Assembly (NCBI GenBank): GCA_016193385.1
Contig: JACPSF010000016.1
Coordinates: 1-8,485, forward strand
Reading direction: 5' to 3'
Source: Deltaproteobacteria bacterium
GTDB taxonomy: Bacteria > Desulfobacterota_B > Binatia > UBA9968
DNA: 8,485 nt
The translations under genes and the position numbers were made by a program. This document shows positions 1-6,524 of the stretch, piece after piece (positions within the stretch are counted from its first letter, which is position 1; every line of letters begins with the position of its first letter). The notes under the pieces are model-generated. The model made no database searches and had not been told where the DNA came from. It was given only the letters and a program-made list of their open reading frames with translations.

Positions 1-1636
1 GCACCCCCGGTTTATCACTATCGAGGATCTTGGACAGGGCCGGCTTGACCTCCTCAACCTTGGCCGCACGAAACCCTAAAGCACCCATCTGCCGCGCCAG
101 CTCGTCAAAGCGAAGTGGAGTGCAATCCGATCCCACAACCCTCCCGCCATACTCCGTCTTCTGTAATTCACGGATAGAGCCGTACCCATAGTCATTAAAG
201 ATGACGATGGCCAGGGCGATATTTTCCCGCACGGCGGTCTCGAGGTCTTGCATAACCATCATGAAGTCCCCATCCCCCAACAGGGCAATGACCTGGCGCG
301 ATGGTTCTCCCAACTTGGCGCCCATAGCGGCCGGAAAGGCCCATCCCATGGCGCCCAATCCCAGCGACTTTAGGTAGCTTCTGGGCGTTGTTACACGGAT
401 CTTTGCGGCATACCGCGCCGCATATAGACCCGAGCCTAAGGCGATTATAGCGTCCCGCCGTAGAACGCCAATGATCTCTTTAATTAAGAGTTGTGGTTTC
501 CCGGGAATAGATGCATGCGCCGAGGGGTCAAAGAAAGCAGCGCGTTCGGCCTCCCGCTCTTTGACCAGGGAGGCCACCCGCGGGTCAGCTTCGAGACGAG
601 AAGGAGCGCGTCTCGCGCCCCCCATCCTCTTTACCTCTGCCATGGCCGCACGAAGAAAGAGCCCGACATCGCCCGCAATGGATATCTCTTCCCGGTACTG
701 CCTCCCCAGCTCTCCTGGATCGATATCCACGTGAATAATCTTCGTTCCGGGAGAGATCAGGCTCCAATCTCGGGTGGTGATGTCCGAAAAGCGACAGCCC
801 AACCCAAGGAGCACATCCGCTTGCTTTACTTGATTATCTCCAAATGGGGTGCCGTACCGTCCGATGGGGCCGAGAGAAAGCGGATGATCTTCAGGGATAC
901 TACTCCGGCCGTTGCTGCTGGTAGCTACCGGGATAACCGAAAACTCCGCGAGTTGGAGCAGAGCCTCACTGGCACCTGATCTCAACACGCCGCCGCCGGC
1001 CAAGATCACCGGCCGTTTAGCCGAGAGCAGCAGATCACAGGCCTTTTCCACCAGCATCGGGTTAGGCGCGACCCGTGAGGCATCCTGAATTTCCCGAAAC
1101 TTAAGGGGCTCACCAACCTCGACGTTGGACTCGGCCCGCGCGACATCCTTGGGTAATTCCACATGCACCGGCCCGGGTCTCCCGCTCAACGCCCGGATGA
1201 TTGCTGATCGCATGATACGGGGCGCGCCATCCGCCGAAAAAATTCTCATACCCCATTTGGTGATCGGCCGTAACAGCGCGAGCTGGTCGATTTCATGCCA
1301 GGAATCACGTCCGATCTTGCTCTGCTCCCGGACACCTGTTAAGGCGATGACCGGACAAGAGTCGCGGTAAGCCGAGGCCAGACCGATCACCAGGTTGCAT
1401 ACCCCAGGGCCCATGTGGGCCAAGACGACCGCTGGGTTTCCTGTCACCCTGGCATATCCGTCAGCCATGGATGCGCCTACCTGTTCGTGACGCACCGGCA
1501 TATATTCAATCCCGGGCGCACGATCAATGGCATCTATCAGGGCCAACACCGAGTCGCCGCTAATGCCGAACACGTACTTTACCCCGGCATCCGCGAGCAC
1601 CTGCACGACTAATTCCGCTGCTGTCTTCGTTGACGT
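1..1636 (-). CDS. TPP-dependent enzyme, acetolactate synthase-like (C-terminus cut by window edge)
   Basis: Reading the minus strand gives one open frame of 545 codons that runs off the left edge. Family members are about 550-560 residues, so only the last few are missing. All three domains of the acetolactate synthase/benzoylformate decarboxylase superfamily are visible, counting from the ACG start. The N-terminal PYR domain has VRHEQ with catalytic Glu51, then ADGYARVTG and GPGVCN. The end of this domain and the linker carry GPVHVELPKDV. The central domain has VILAGGGVLRSGAS and later KIIHVDIDP. The C-terminal PP domain has the TPP/Mg motif GDGDF at about 454-458, with Asn481 closing it. 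The family decarboxylates a 2-oxo acid and transfers or releases the aldehyde unit in the cytoplasm. The stretch after the TPP motif reads NDYGYGSIRELQ, unlike the tryptophan-containing QWQ segment of true acetohydroxyacid synthases. Branched-chain biosynthesis is therefore unlikely and the substrate is unknown. It is transcribed divergently from the gene at 1821. Confidence 0.9.
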
Positions 1637-1649
1637 AAATGGATCCTCC
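1634..1649 (-). promoter_or_regulatory. Ribosome binding site and probable ACG start of the TPP enzyme gene
   Basis: On the minus strand GGAGG lies at 1649-1645, followed by 8 nt and then ACG at 1636-1634 in the TPP-enzyme frame. An in-frame TAG at 1663-1661 prevents any start further upstream. No ATG, GTG or TTG occurs in frame until GTG at 1606-1604, which has no ribosome site and would remove the family's usual N-terminal residues. A second in-frame ACG at 1630-1628 lies too far from GGAGG. ACG is a rare start codon, so a base error changing ATG to ACG remains possible. Confidence 0.5.
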
Positions 1650-1659
1650 GCGCTCCATC

Positions 1660-1686
1660 TCTATAGCAGATCGCGACCGTTGACAA
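1660..1686 (-). promoter_or_regulatory. Possible leftward promoter for the TPP enzyme gene
   Basis: Minus strand: TTGTCA (1686-1681) and TATAGA (1665-1660) are separated by 15 nt, which is short for sigma70. Transcription would start near 1653, just before the GGAGG ribosome site. The -35 box lies within GTTGACAAC (1679-1687), a 9-bp palindrome around a central A that could be a regulator half-site pair. This is a sequence match only. Confidence 0.3.
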
Positions 1687-1727
1687 CTCATCACCGGGAA
1701 TTTGGCCCGATTTCGCGTGCGGCAAGC

Positions 1728-1756
1728 TTGACGCGTCAGGTGGCAAAAGTTATTCT
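1728..1756 (+). promoter_or_regulatory. Likely sigma70-type promoter of the rightward operon
   Basis: TTGACG (1728-1733) and TATTCT (1751-1756) are separated by exactly 17 nt, each box being close to consensus. Transcription would start near 1763, leaving a leader of about 58 nt before the start codon at 1821. It is the best promoter match in the 184-bp divergent gap. Confidence 0.45.
1729..1738. promoter_or_regulatory. Candidate operator palindrome TGACGCGTCA
   Basis: A perfect 10-bp palindrome overlaps the rightward -35 box. A dimeric regulator bound here would block RNA polymerase, giving simple repression of the catabolic operon and possibly of the divergent TPP gene. No regulator gene is in the window, so the protein that might bind is unknown. 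A 10-bp palindrome can also occur by chance. Confidence 0.3.
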
Positions 1757-1820
1757 CCGATTCTACCGAAGGCGACGAGAGCGGGGATCAACGCAGGGCC
1801 GCTCGACGAAGAGGTTGAGG

Positions 1821-2933
1821 ATGGATCAGGAAGTCATTGCCCGGCAAAAAATAGCCATGGTGGCAGAGGCATTGGATGCGCTGATCGCGATCTCACCCGA
1901 AAATGTGATCTACACCTCCGGCATTGTGGTGCCCTCGCAGTCCCTTATGCGCTGGCGGCACGCGATCTGCGTCGTCACGGCGGACGGTCGCACCGCGATG
2001 GTCGTCATCGACATGGAAGAGACGACCGTGAGAGGGATCGGAGGAGTTCGAGACCTCAAAGTATACCGCGAGTTCACGGAAGATCCCATGGACAAGCTCT
2101 GCGCGCTTCTCTCCGACTTGAAGCTCGAGCGGGCGAAGATCGGTATCGAAATGGAGTATCTTCCGGCAAAAGATTTAATGACGCTCCAGAGGGAGCTTCC
2201 CGGCGCCGCATTTGTCGCTGCAGACAGAATATTCAACGATCTGCGCATGGTCAAAACCCGGGACGAGATAACTCTGCTCCGCTCCCTCAGCAAGATTACG
2301 GACAAGGCCATCGGCGGCGCACTGAAAAGCGCCCATGCCGGCATGACCGAGATGGACGTTGCGGGTCTTTTGCTAAGCGGCCTCTTTGCCGCCGGCGCGG
2401 AGAATTTCAAGCTCATGATCATCGCCACCGGAGAGCGCAGCCAGTATCCCAACGTCGGCCCGACCCAGCGCGTCATTAAGAACGGCGATATCATCCGCAT
2501 GGAGATTTTTGGCGTGCAGAAAGGCTACCACGCCGGAGTGTGTCGGACGGCCGCCGTGGGCGAAGCGACGGCGGAGCAAAAAAAGATCTGGGCGAACCTG
2601 ATCGAGTGTAAGTATCGGGTCATGGACCTGATCAAACCCGGCGCGAACTCCAAAGCGATCTACCGCAGTTTTTTGCAAAAATTTACCGAACTGGGCTTTG
2701 AGCCGATTAGTTTTGTGGGTCACGGGATCGGCTTGTTTCTACATGAGGAGCCTTACCTCGGGCGTTACGGCGACAAGACCTTGGAAGAAGATATGGTGCT
2801 TGCGATCGAGCCGCTGGTTTTTATTCCCGGAAGGTTCGGGATGCAGAACAAGGATATGATCGCCGTGACCAAGTCCGGTTGCGAGCTTATATCCGACTCC
2901 ACGCCGACGGACGAGCTTATCCGCGTCTCTTGA
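1821..2933 (+). CDS. M24-family (creatinase/aminopeptidase P fold) protein with degenerate metal site
   Basis: The product is 370 residues. The open frame extends upstream to 1527, but ATG 1821 is preferred: AAGAGG at 1809-1814 lies 6 nt before it, and the extra residues would run antisense through the TPP gene. Residues 1-140 form the creatinase-type N-terminal domain, and about 145-365 the pita-bread catalytic domain. In metal-dependent Xaa-Pro aminopeptidases the ligands are Asp, Asp, His, Glu, Glu. Here the aligned positions are Glu228 (MEIFG), Gly239 (YHAGVCRT), His301 (GHGIGLFLHEEP), Glu330 (AIEP) and Lys344 (MQNKDM), so only His and one Glu remain. The protein is therefore unlikely to be an ordinary dinuclear metallopeptidase. 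Creatinase is a known metal-free member of this fold that hydrolyses a C-N bond, but its catalytic His near the GAHNP segment is not evident here (SQYPNVGP). It is the first gene of the operon, 6 nt before the next. Exact activity is unknown. Confidence 0.88.
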   Translation: MDQEVIARQKIAMVAEALDALIAISPENVIYTSGIVVPSQSLMRWRHAICVVTADGRTAMVVIDMEETTVRGIGGVRDLKVYREFTEDPMDKLCALLSDLKLERAKIGIEMEYLPAKDLMTLQRELPGAAFVAADRIFNDLRMVKTRDEITLLRSLSKITDKAIGGALKSAHAGMTEMDVAGLLLSGLFAAGAENFKLMIIATGERSQYPNVGPTQRVIKNGDIIRMEIFGVQKGYHAGVCRTAAVGEATAEQKKIWANLIECKYRVMDLIKPGANSKAIYRSFLQKFTELGFEPISFVGHGIGLFLHEEPYLGRYGDKTLEEDMVLAIEPLVFIPGRFGMQNKDMIAVTKSGCELISDSTPTDELIRVS

Positions 2934-2939
2934 GAGAAG

Positions 2940-4094
2940 ATGAAGATCAAAAAAATTGAAACCATTCCCGTCCGCCTCCCGACTCGAAGGGTGCACCAAT
3001 GGGCGAGCCTCACCACCTCTATCGGGGTCTACGTGATCGTCAAGCTGGAAACGGATGCCGGGCTGGTAGGCTTGGGTGAGGCCCCGGTGCTGAAGGACTG
3101 GGGCGGCGATCATATGAAGTATTATGGCGAGACCCCCAAGACGACGGCGCACGTGATCGGCGACATCCTGGCTCCCGCCTTGGTCGGGCAGGATCCATAC
3201 CGGATTGGAGCCCTGCACGCGCGCATGGACCAGGCCATCAAAGGCTATCCTTACTGCAAGGCAGCCATCGACATGGCCCTTTACGATGTCGTCGGCAAGG
3301 CCTGCAAGGTTCCCGTTTATCAGCTCCTCGGCGGCTGCTATCGGGAGAGAGTCACAGTAGCCCACAGCATCGGCCTGATGGAGATCAGGAAGGCCGTCGA
3401 AGAAGCGCTGCAGGTCAAAGAGGAGGGAATTAAAGCGATCAAGCTCAAGGGAGGGCAGGACCCGAAACGGGACGTAGACCTGGTCAGGCAAATCAGAAAA
3501 GCCGTAGGCCCAAAAATCCAGATATCGGTGGACGCCAATCAGGGCTATCCCACACCGAAGGTTGCCGTGCAGATCATCAAAGCCATGGAGGAGTTCGGTG
3601 TCCGGTATATGGAGCAGCCGGTTGAGGGCATCGACGCCATGGCTGAGGTGGCGCGACGAGTGGATACGCCCATCATGGCGGATGAGAGCGCCTGGACTCC
3701 TCAGGATGTCTTGGAGATCATCCGGAAAAGGGCCGCCGATATGATTTCCCTCTATACGACCAAGCCCGGCGGTCTCTTTAAGGCGCAGAAGGTGGCGGCC
3801 GTGGCGGAGGCTGGAGGATTGCAGTGCAATGTCAACGGCTCCGTCGAGACGGGTGTGGGGAATGCCGCGAATCTTCACCTGGCAGCCGCTTTGGGTATAG
3901 CGTCTTTGCCGTGCGTGGTTCCGGTCTCGACTCCGAAAGGAAAGGGCAAAGGGGGCATCGCCGGGATCTATTACCAGGACGATATCATTACGGAGCCTTT
4001 TAGCTTTGTCGATGGCGATCTCATTGTTTCGACCGGACCCGGTTTGGGCGTGGAGCTGGACGAAGAGAAGGTCAAACGTTACCGCGCTGACTGA
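2940..4094 (+). CDS. Enolase-superfamily enzyme, muconate-lactonizing (MLE) subgroup
   Basis: The product is 384 residues, normal for the family. Residues 1-125 form the capping domain and about 135-360 the TIM barrel. The catalytic set is complete: KLK at 168-170 (KxK motif, Lys170 the likely base), metal ligands Asp198 in VDANQGY, Glu225 in EQP and Asp248 in ADES, Lys275 in TTKPGG as the opposite-face base, and Glu303 in GSVETGVG. Two lysines, rather than a His-Asp pair, place it with cycloisomerases, dipeptide epimerases, o-succinylbenzoate synthases and N-acylamino acid racemases. These use Mg2+ to abstract a proton next to a carboxylate in the cytoplasm. Specificity would be set by the capping loop around residues 15-30 and cannot be read from sequence. 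Its ATG follows the upstream stop by 6 nt with AGAGAAG just before it, suggesting translational coupling. Confidence 0.92.
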   Translation: MKIKKIETIPVRLPTRRVHQWASLTTSIGVYVIVKLETDAGLVGLGEAPVLKDWGGDHMKYYGETPKTTAHVIGDILAPALVGQDPYRIGALHARMDQAIKGYPYCKAAIDMALYDVVGKACKVPVYQLLGGCYRERVTVAHSIGLMEIRKAVEEALQVKEEGIKAIKLKGGQDPKRDVDLVRQIRKAVGPKIQISVDANQGYPTPKVAVQIIKAMEEFGVRYMEQPVEGIDAMAEVARRVDTPIMADESAWTPQDVLEIIRKRAADMISLYTTKPGGLFKAQKVAAVAEAGGLQCNVNGSVETGVGNAANLHLAAALGIASLPCVVPVSTPKGKGKGGIAGIYYQDDIITEPFSFVDGDLIVSTGPGLGVELDEEKVKRYRAD

Positions 4095-4101
4095 ACAAAA
4101 A

Positions 4102-4128
4102 AGTTTTTAGTGTTTAGAACTCAAAACT
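4102..4128 (+). repeat. AT-rich imperfect inverted repeat between operon genes
   Basis: AGTTTTTAG (4102-4110) and CTCAAAACT (4120-4128) match as an inverted repeat at 8 of 9 positions around a 9-nt loop. It fills most of the 40-nt gap between the enolase-family gene and the next gene and is much more AT-rich than its surroundings. No U-tract follows, so it is not a standard terminator. It may be a processing or stabilising hairpin, or a repeat remnant. Confidence 0.35.
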
Positions 4129-4134
4129 CCAATT

Positions 4135-5241
4135 ATGGCTATTCGGAATATCGCGATACTGGGAGCGGGCAATGGCGGCTGCGCCGCTGCCGCTGACCTG
4201 ACGCTCAGGGGTTACCAGGTCCGCCTCTACACCCGCTCTCCGGCGACGCTCCAACCGATTCAAGAGAGGGGCGGCATTGAGATCGTGGAGGCCGGGAAGC
4301 AGCAATTTGCCGCTCCGCACCTTGTCACTCGCGAGATCGCCCAGGCGGTGGGCGGCGCCGACCTCATTATGGTAGCGGCTCCTTCGGTAGCCCATGATTT
4401 CCTCGGCGGGAAGCTGGCTGGACTATTAAACGAAGAACAGATCCTTCTAATGAATCCCGGGCATACCGGCGGTTCCCTGCACATGGCTCAGGTCTTGAGG
4501 CGGAGCGGGTTTAGGGCGCGGCTCAGGATCTGCGAAACGGTCACGCTGACATATATCTGCCGGTTGGTTGGTTCCGCACGGGTCGAGATCTATCGGCGCA
4601 CCTCGCATCTGCGCTGCGCGGCCTTTCCTGGGAAGGCCACATCAGAGTTGGTCGGCGCGGTCGCCGGGATCTATCCGAACGTCGTTCCCGCGCGCAACGT
4701 CATGGAGACAGGTTTGGCCAACATCAATGCCATCATGCACCCTGCGGGGATGGTGGGGAACGCCGGTTGGATCGAGAAGACGGCGGGGGATTTCTACTTT
4801 TATCGCGAGGGCATTACGCCGGCCATCGCCAACGTAATTGCCGCCGTGGATCGGGAGCGGATACGGATCGTGGAAAGCTTGGGTCTTCCTCCAGTCAGTT
4901 TCGTGGAGATATTCTTCCAGGCCGGGCTCACCTCGGAGTCAGCCCGCGCCTCGGGATCGGTCTACCAGGCGACGCAGGAGAGCGCGCCAAACCGGACCAT
5001 CCGGTCTCCGGGGAAGCTGGACCACCGATACGTCAATGAAGACGTCGGCTTCGGCCTGGTGCCCATGGCTGAAATCGGAACGCTGGCGGGCGTGCAGACG
5101 CCCGTCATCGACGCGCTCATCACGCTTGCCTCCGAAATGAACCGGGTCTCCTACCGGCGAGAAGGTCTCACCCTGGAGAAGATGGGTCTTTCGGGGATCA
5201 GCCTTGGGGGCTTTAAAGAGCTGCTTCAGGAAGGATTTTGA
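4135..5241 (+). CDS. NAD(P)-dependent octopine/nopaline dehydrogenase-family protein
   Basis: The product is 368 residues, typical for the family. Residues 1-150 form a Rossmann domain opening with IAILGAGNGGCAAAADL, the glycine-rich dinucleotide-binding loop (Gly10-Gly15), followed by MNPGHTGG at 106-113. The C-terminal helical octopine dehydrogenase-type domain carries NINAIMHPAG, with His202 the likely catalytic histidine, and the conserved stretch from about 296 to 327 (RYVNEDVGFGLVP, then GVQTPVIDAL). Known members make or oxidise opines, which are N-(1-carboxyalkyl) amino acids, using NAD(P)H or NAD(P)+. In a bacterial catabolic setting the oxidative direction, giving an amino acid and a 2-oxo acid, is plausible but inferred. 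Many bacterial homologues have no proven substrate. No clear ribosome site precedes ATG 4135, where the leader is AT-rich, so initiation may depend on that open leader or on the translating upstream gene 40 nt away. Confidence 0.88.
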   Translation: MAIRNIAILGAGNGGCAAAADLTLRGYQVRLYTRSPATLQPIQERGGIEIVEAGKQQFAAPHLVTREIAQAVGGADLIMVAAPSVAHDFLGGKLAGLLNEEQILLMNPGHTGGSLHMAQVLRRSGFRARLRICETVTLTYICRLVGSARVEIYRRTSHLRCAAFPGKATSELVGAVAGIYPNVVPARNVMETGLANINAIMHPAGMVGNAGWIEKTAGDFYFYREGITPAIANVIAAVDRERIRIVESLGLPPVSFVEIFFQAGLTSESARASGSVYQATQESAPNRTIRSPGKLDHRYVNEDVGFGLVPMAEIGTLAGVQTPVIDALITLASEMNRVSYRREGLTLEKMGLSGISLGGFKELLQEGF

Positions 5242-5260
5242 CGGAGAACAGGGGGTCAAG

Positions 5261-6238
5261 ATGCGGTTGGGGCTCTGTTTTGACGGTTTTTATCCGATCA
5301 ACGAGATGGTGGAGCTTGCGCGGCTTGCGGATGAGGTCGGGATGGAATCGATCTGGATGTCCGATCATCTCTGCTTTCGCGATTGCCTGACCTCTTCCAT
5401 GGCGTTTCTGGCGACCACCAAGAGAATCGCGGTGGTCCCCGCGCCGCTGAGTCCTTACTCGAGGCATCCGATCATCTCGGCAATGGCGATAGCCACCATG
5501 GAAGAGTTTGCGCCCGGCCGGGTTATGGCGACGGCCGGGACGGGAAACGCTGCGGCTCTGGAAGAGGCGGGGATGAAGGTGACGCGTCCGCTCAGGACCA
5601 TGCGTGAGTATGTGCAGATCCTGCGGGCCTTTCTCAGCGGCGAGACGGTTAACTTTCATGGCGAGATTTTCAACGTCAACGGGGCCAAGATGGGCTTTCA
5701 TCCCTCCTTGCCGATTCGGATCTACATGACCGCGGTGAAGCCGAAAATGCTTCGCCTTTCGGGTGAGATCGGAGACGGGGTTCTCTTTTCCGCGGGATGC
5801 GCTCCGAAGTACATCAGCCACTGTGTCGAAGAGGTGAAGAAGGGGGCCGGGCGGGCGGGCAAATCGCAGCACGACAGGGACGTTGCCGCTTTTATCACGA
5901 CCTCGGTCTCCGACAATCCCAAAGAGGCCATCGAGGCCAGCAAAACCTTTCTCGCCTATATCTTTCGCAACAAACACCATGCTGAGAATATCCACATGGG
6001 CGGAGGAAATGTCGATCAGGAGAGTCTCGCAGCGGCGATTGGGAAAAGGGATTGGGAGGGGGCGAAAAAGCTGATCAGCGACGAGGTCGTTTTCGCCCAT
6101 TCCGTTACCGGAACGCCCACCGAATGCCGCAAGCGCCTAGAGGAGTTCGTCAATGAAGGTCTCAACCTCCCGATCCTGTTGCCCATGGGAACACAGGAGG
6201 CGAGAAAGAAGGTCGTGGAGCTGGCGCGGGTCCGGTAA
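5261..6238 (+). CDS. LLM-class (luciferase-like) flavin/F420-dependent oxidoreductase
   Basis: The product is 325 residues. The frame opens earlier at 5204, but ATG 5261 is chosen: GGGGG at 5251-5255 lies 5 nt before it, the start falls 19 nt after the previous stop, and the protein then begins with the family's first beta strand (RLGLCFDG). The fold is a luciferase-like TIM barrel. Visible signatures are ELARLADEVGMESIWMSDHL at 18-37, TKRIAVVPAPLSPYSRHP in the second to third strands, GRVMATAGTGN at 86-96, KPKMLRLSGEIGDGVL near 160-175 and GTPTECRKRLEEF near 284-296. The overall pattern resembles methylenetetrahydromethanopterin reductase-like members, which use coenzyme F420, but FMN-dependent monooxygenases share the fold and the cofactor cannot be decided by eye. 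The usual reaction is a hydride transfer or monooxygenation of a small organic molecule in the cytoplasm. It is the last gene of the compact operon. Confidence 0.88.
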   Translation: MRLGLCFDGFYPINEMVELARLADEVGMESIWMSDHLCFRDCLTSSMAFLATTKRIAVVPAPLSPYSRHPIISAMAIATMEEFAPGRVMATAGTGNAAALEEAGMKVTRPLRTMREYVQILRAFLSGETVNFHGEIFNVNGAKMGFHPSLPIRIYMTAVKPKMLRLSGEIGDGVLFSAGCAPKYISHCVEEVKKGAGRAGKSQHDRDVAAFITTSVSDNPKEAIEASKTFLAYIFRNKHHAENIHMGGGNVDQESLAAAIGKRDWEGAKKLISDEVVFAHSVTGTPTECRKRLEEFVNEGLNLPILLPMGTQEARKKVVELARVR

Positions 6239-6313
6239 AGCCTGATGTTGCTATTTTCCTTGGCGGAAGCTAGGCTTTTCCCTGTGGTTGTCTTTGGAAG
6301 CAGGAGAACTCTA

Positions 6314-6503
6314 GGAGGATGCTGAAAAACTCCGAACTTTCACCCGTCGGCCTGGGAGCATCTTTCAGGTCCGATGCAATACACCTCTGCTACGCTCGCC
6401 AACGCGGTGATAGAACGTTCGAGCGACGCTTGGATCTCCTCGTCCGGTGCATCGGCCCCTCAAGACGCCCCCAGGCCAGGGGGCTTTGTTTCAGCAACCT
6501 GCC
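6314..6503. mobile_element. MITE-like imperfect inverted-repeat element, about 190 bp
   Basis: This fills most of the 286-nt gap at 6239-6524. The outer arms are AGGATGCTGAAA (6316-6327) and TTTCAGCAACCT (6489-6500), inverted repeats matching at 11 of 12 positions. Inner arms at 6349-6378 and 6448-6477 match as inverted repeats at 24 of 30 positions, starting from GGCCTGGG and ending at CCGATGCA. A 69-nt centre (6379-6447) separates them. No transposase is encoded. Both arms hold the same order of blocks at unequal spacing (21 nt against 11 nt), suggesting an aged, folded element. From memory, intergenic elements ending in GGATGCTGAAAAA are frequent in deltaproteobacterial metagenome contigs, but no search was done. 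The rest of the gap (6239-6313 and 6504-6524) shows no convincing terminator or promoter. When transcribed, the hairpin could separate the operon from the binding-protein genes. Confidence 0.55.
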
Positions 6504-6524
6504 GGGTTTGGAGGCGAAAAAACT

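Noticed and set aside
491..979. 162-codon plus-strand open frame within the TPP gene region
   Set aside because: The minus strand here encodes continuous TPP-enzyme motifs (VDIDP, GGGVLRSG), so this frame is an antisense shadow.
1527..1820. N-terminal extension of 98 codons on the M24 protein
   Set aside because: It runs through the divergent promoter and antisense into the TPP gene, has no family similarity, and a better start with a ribosome site exists at 1821.
1910..2500. 196-codon minus-strand open frame opposite the M24 gene
   Set aside because: Ser/Arg/Ile-rich shadow translation with no ribosome site or domain.
2739..3878. 379-codon minus-strand open frame opposite the M24 and enolase-family genes
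   Set aside because: Its protein is rich in His, Arg, Asp and Leu with no family pattern, and it is antisense to genes with complete catalytic motifs. It is a shadow of GC-rich codon use.
5213..6100. 295-codon minus-strand open frame opposite the LLM gene
   Set aside because: Low-complexity Arg/His/Gly-rich translation with no recognisable domain, and fully antisense to a well-supported oxidoreductase gene.
6265..6282. Possible intrinsic terminator after the LLM gene (AAGC-TAG-GCTT followed by TTCCC)
   Set aside because: The stem is only 4 bp and no proper U-tract follows, so it is too weak to call.
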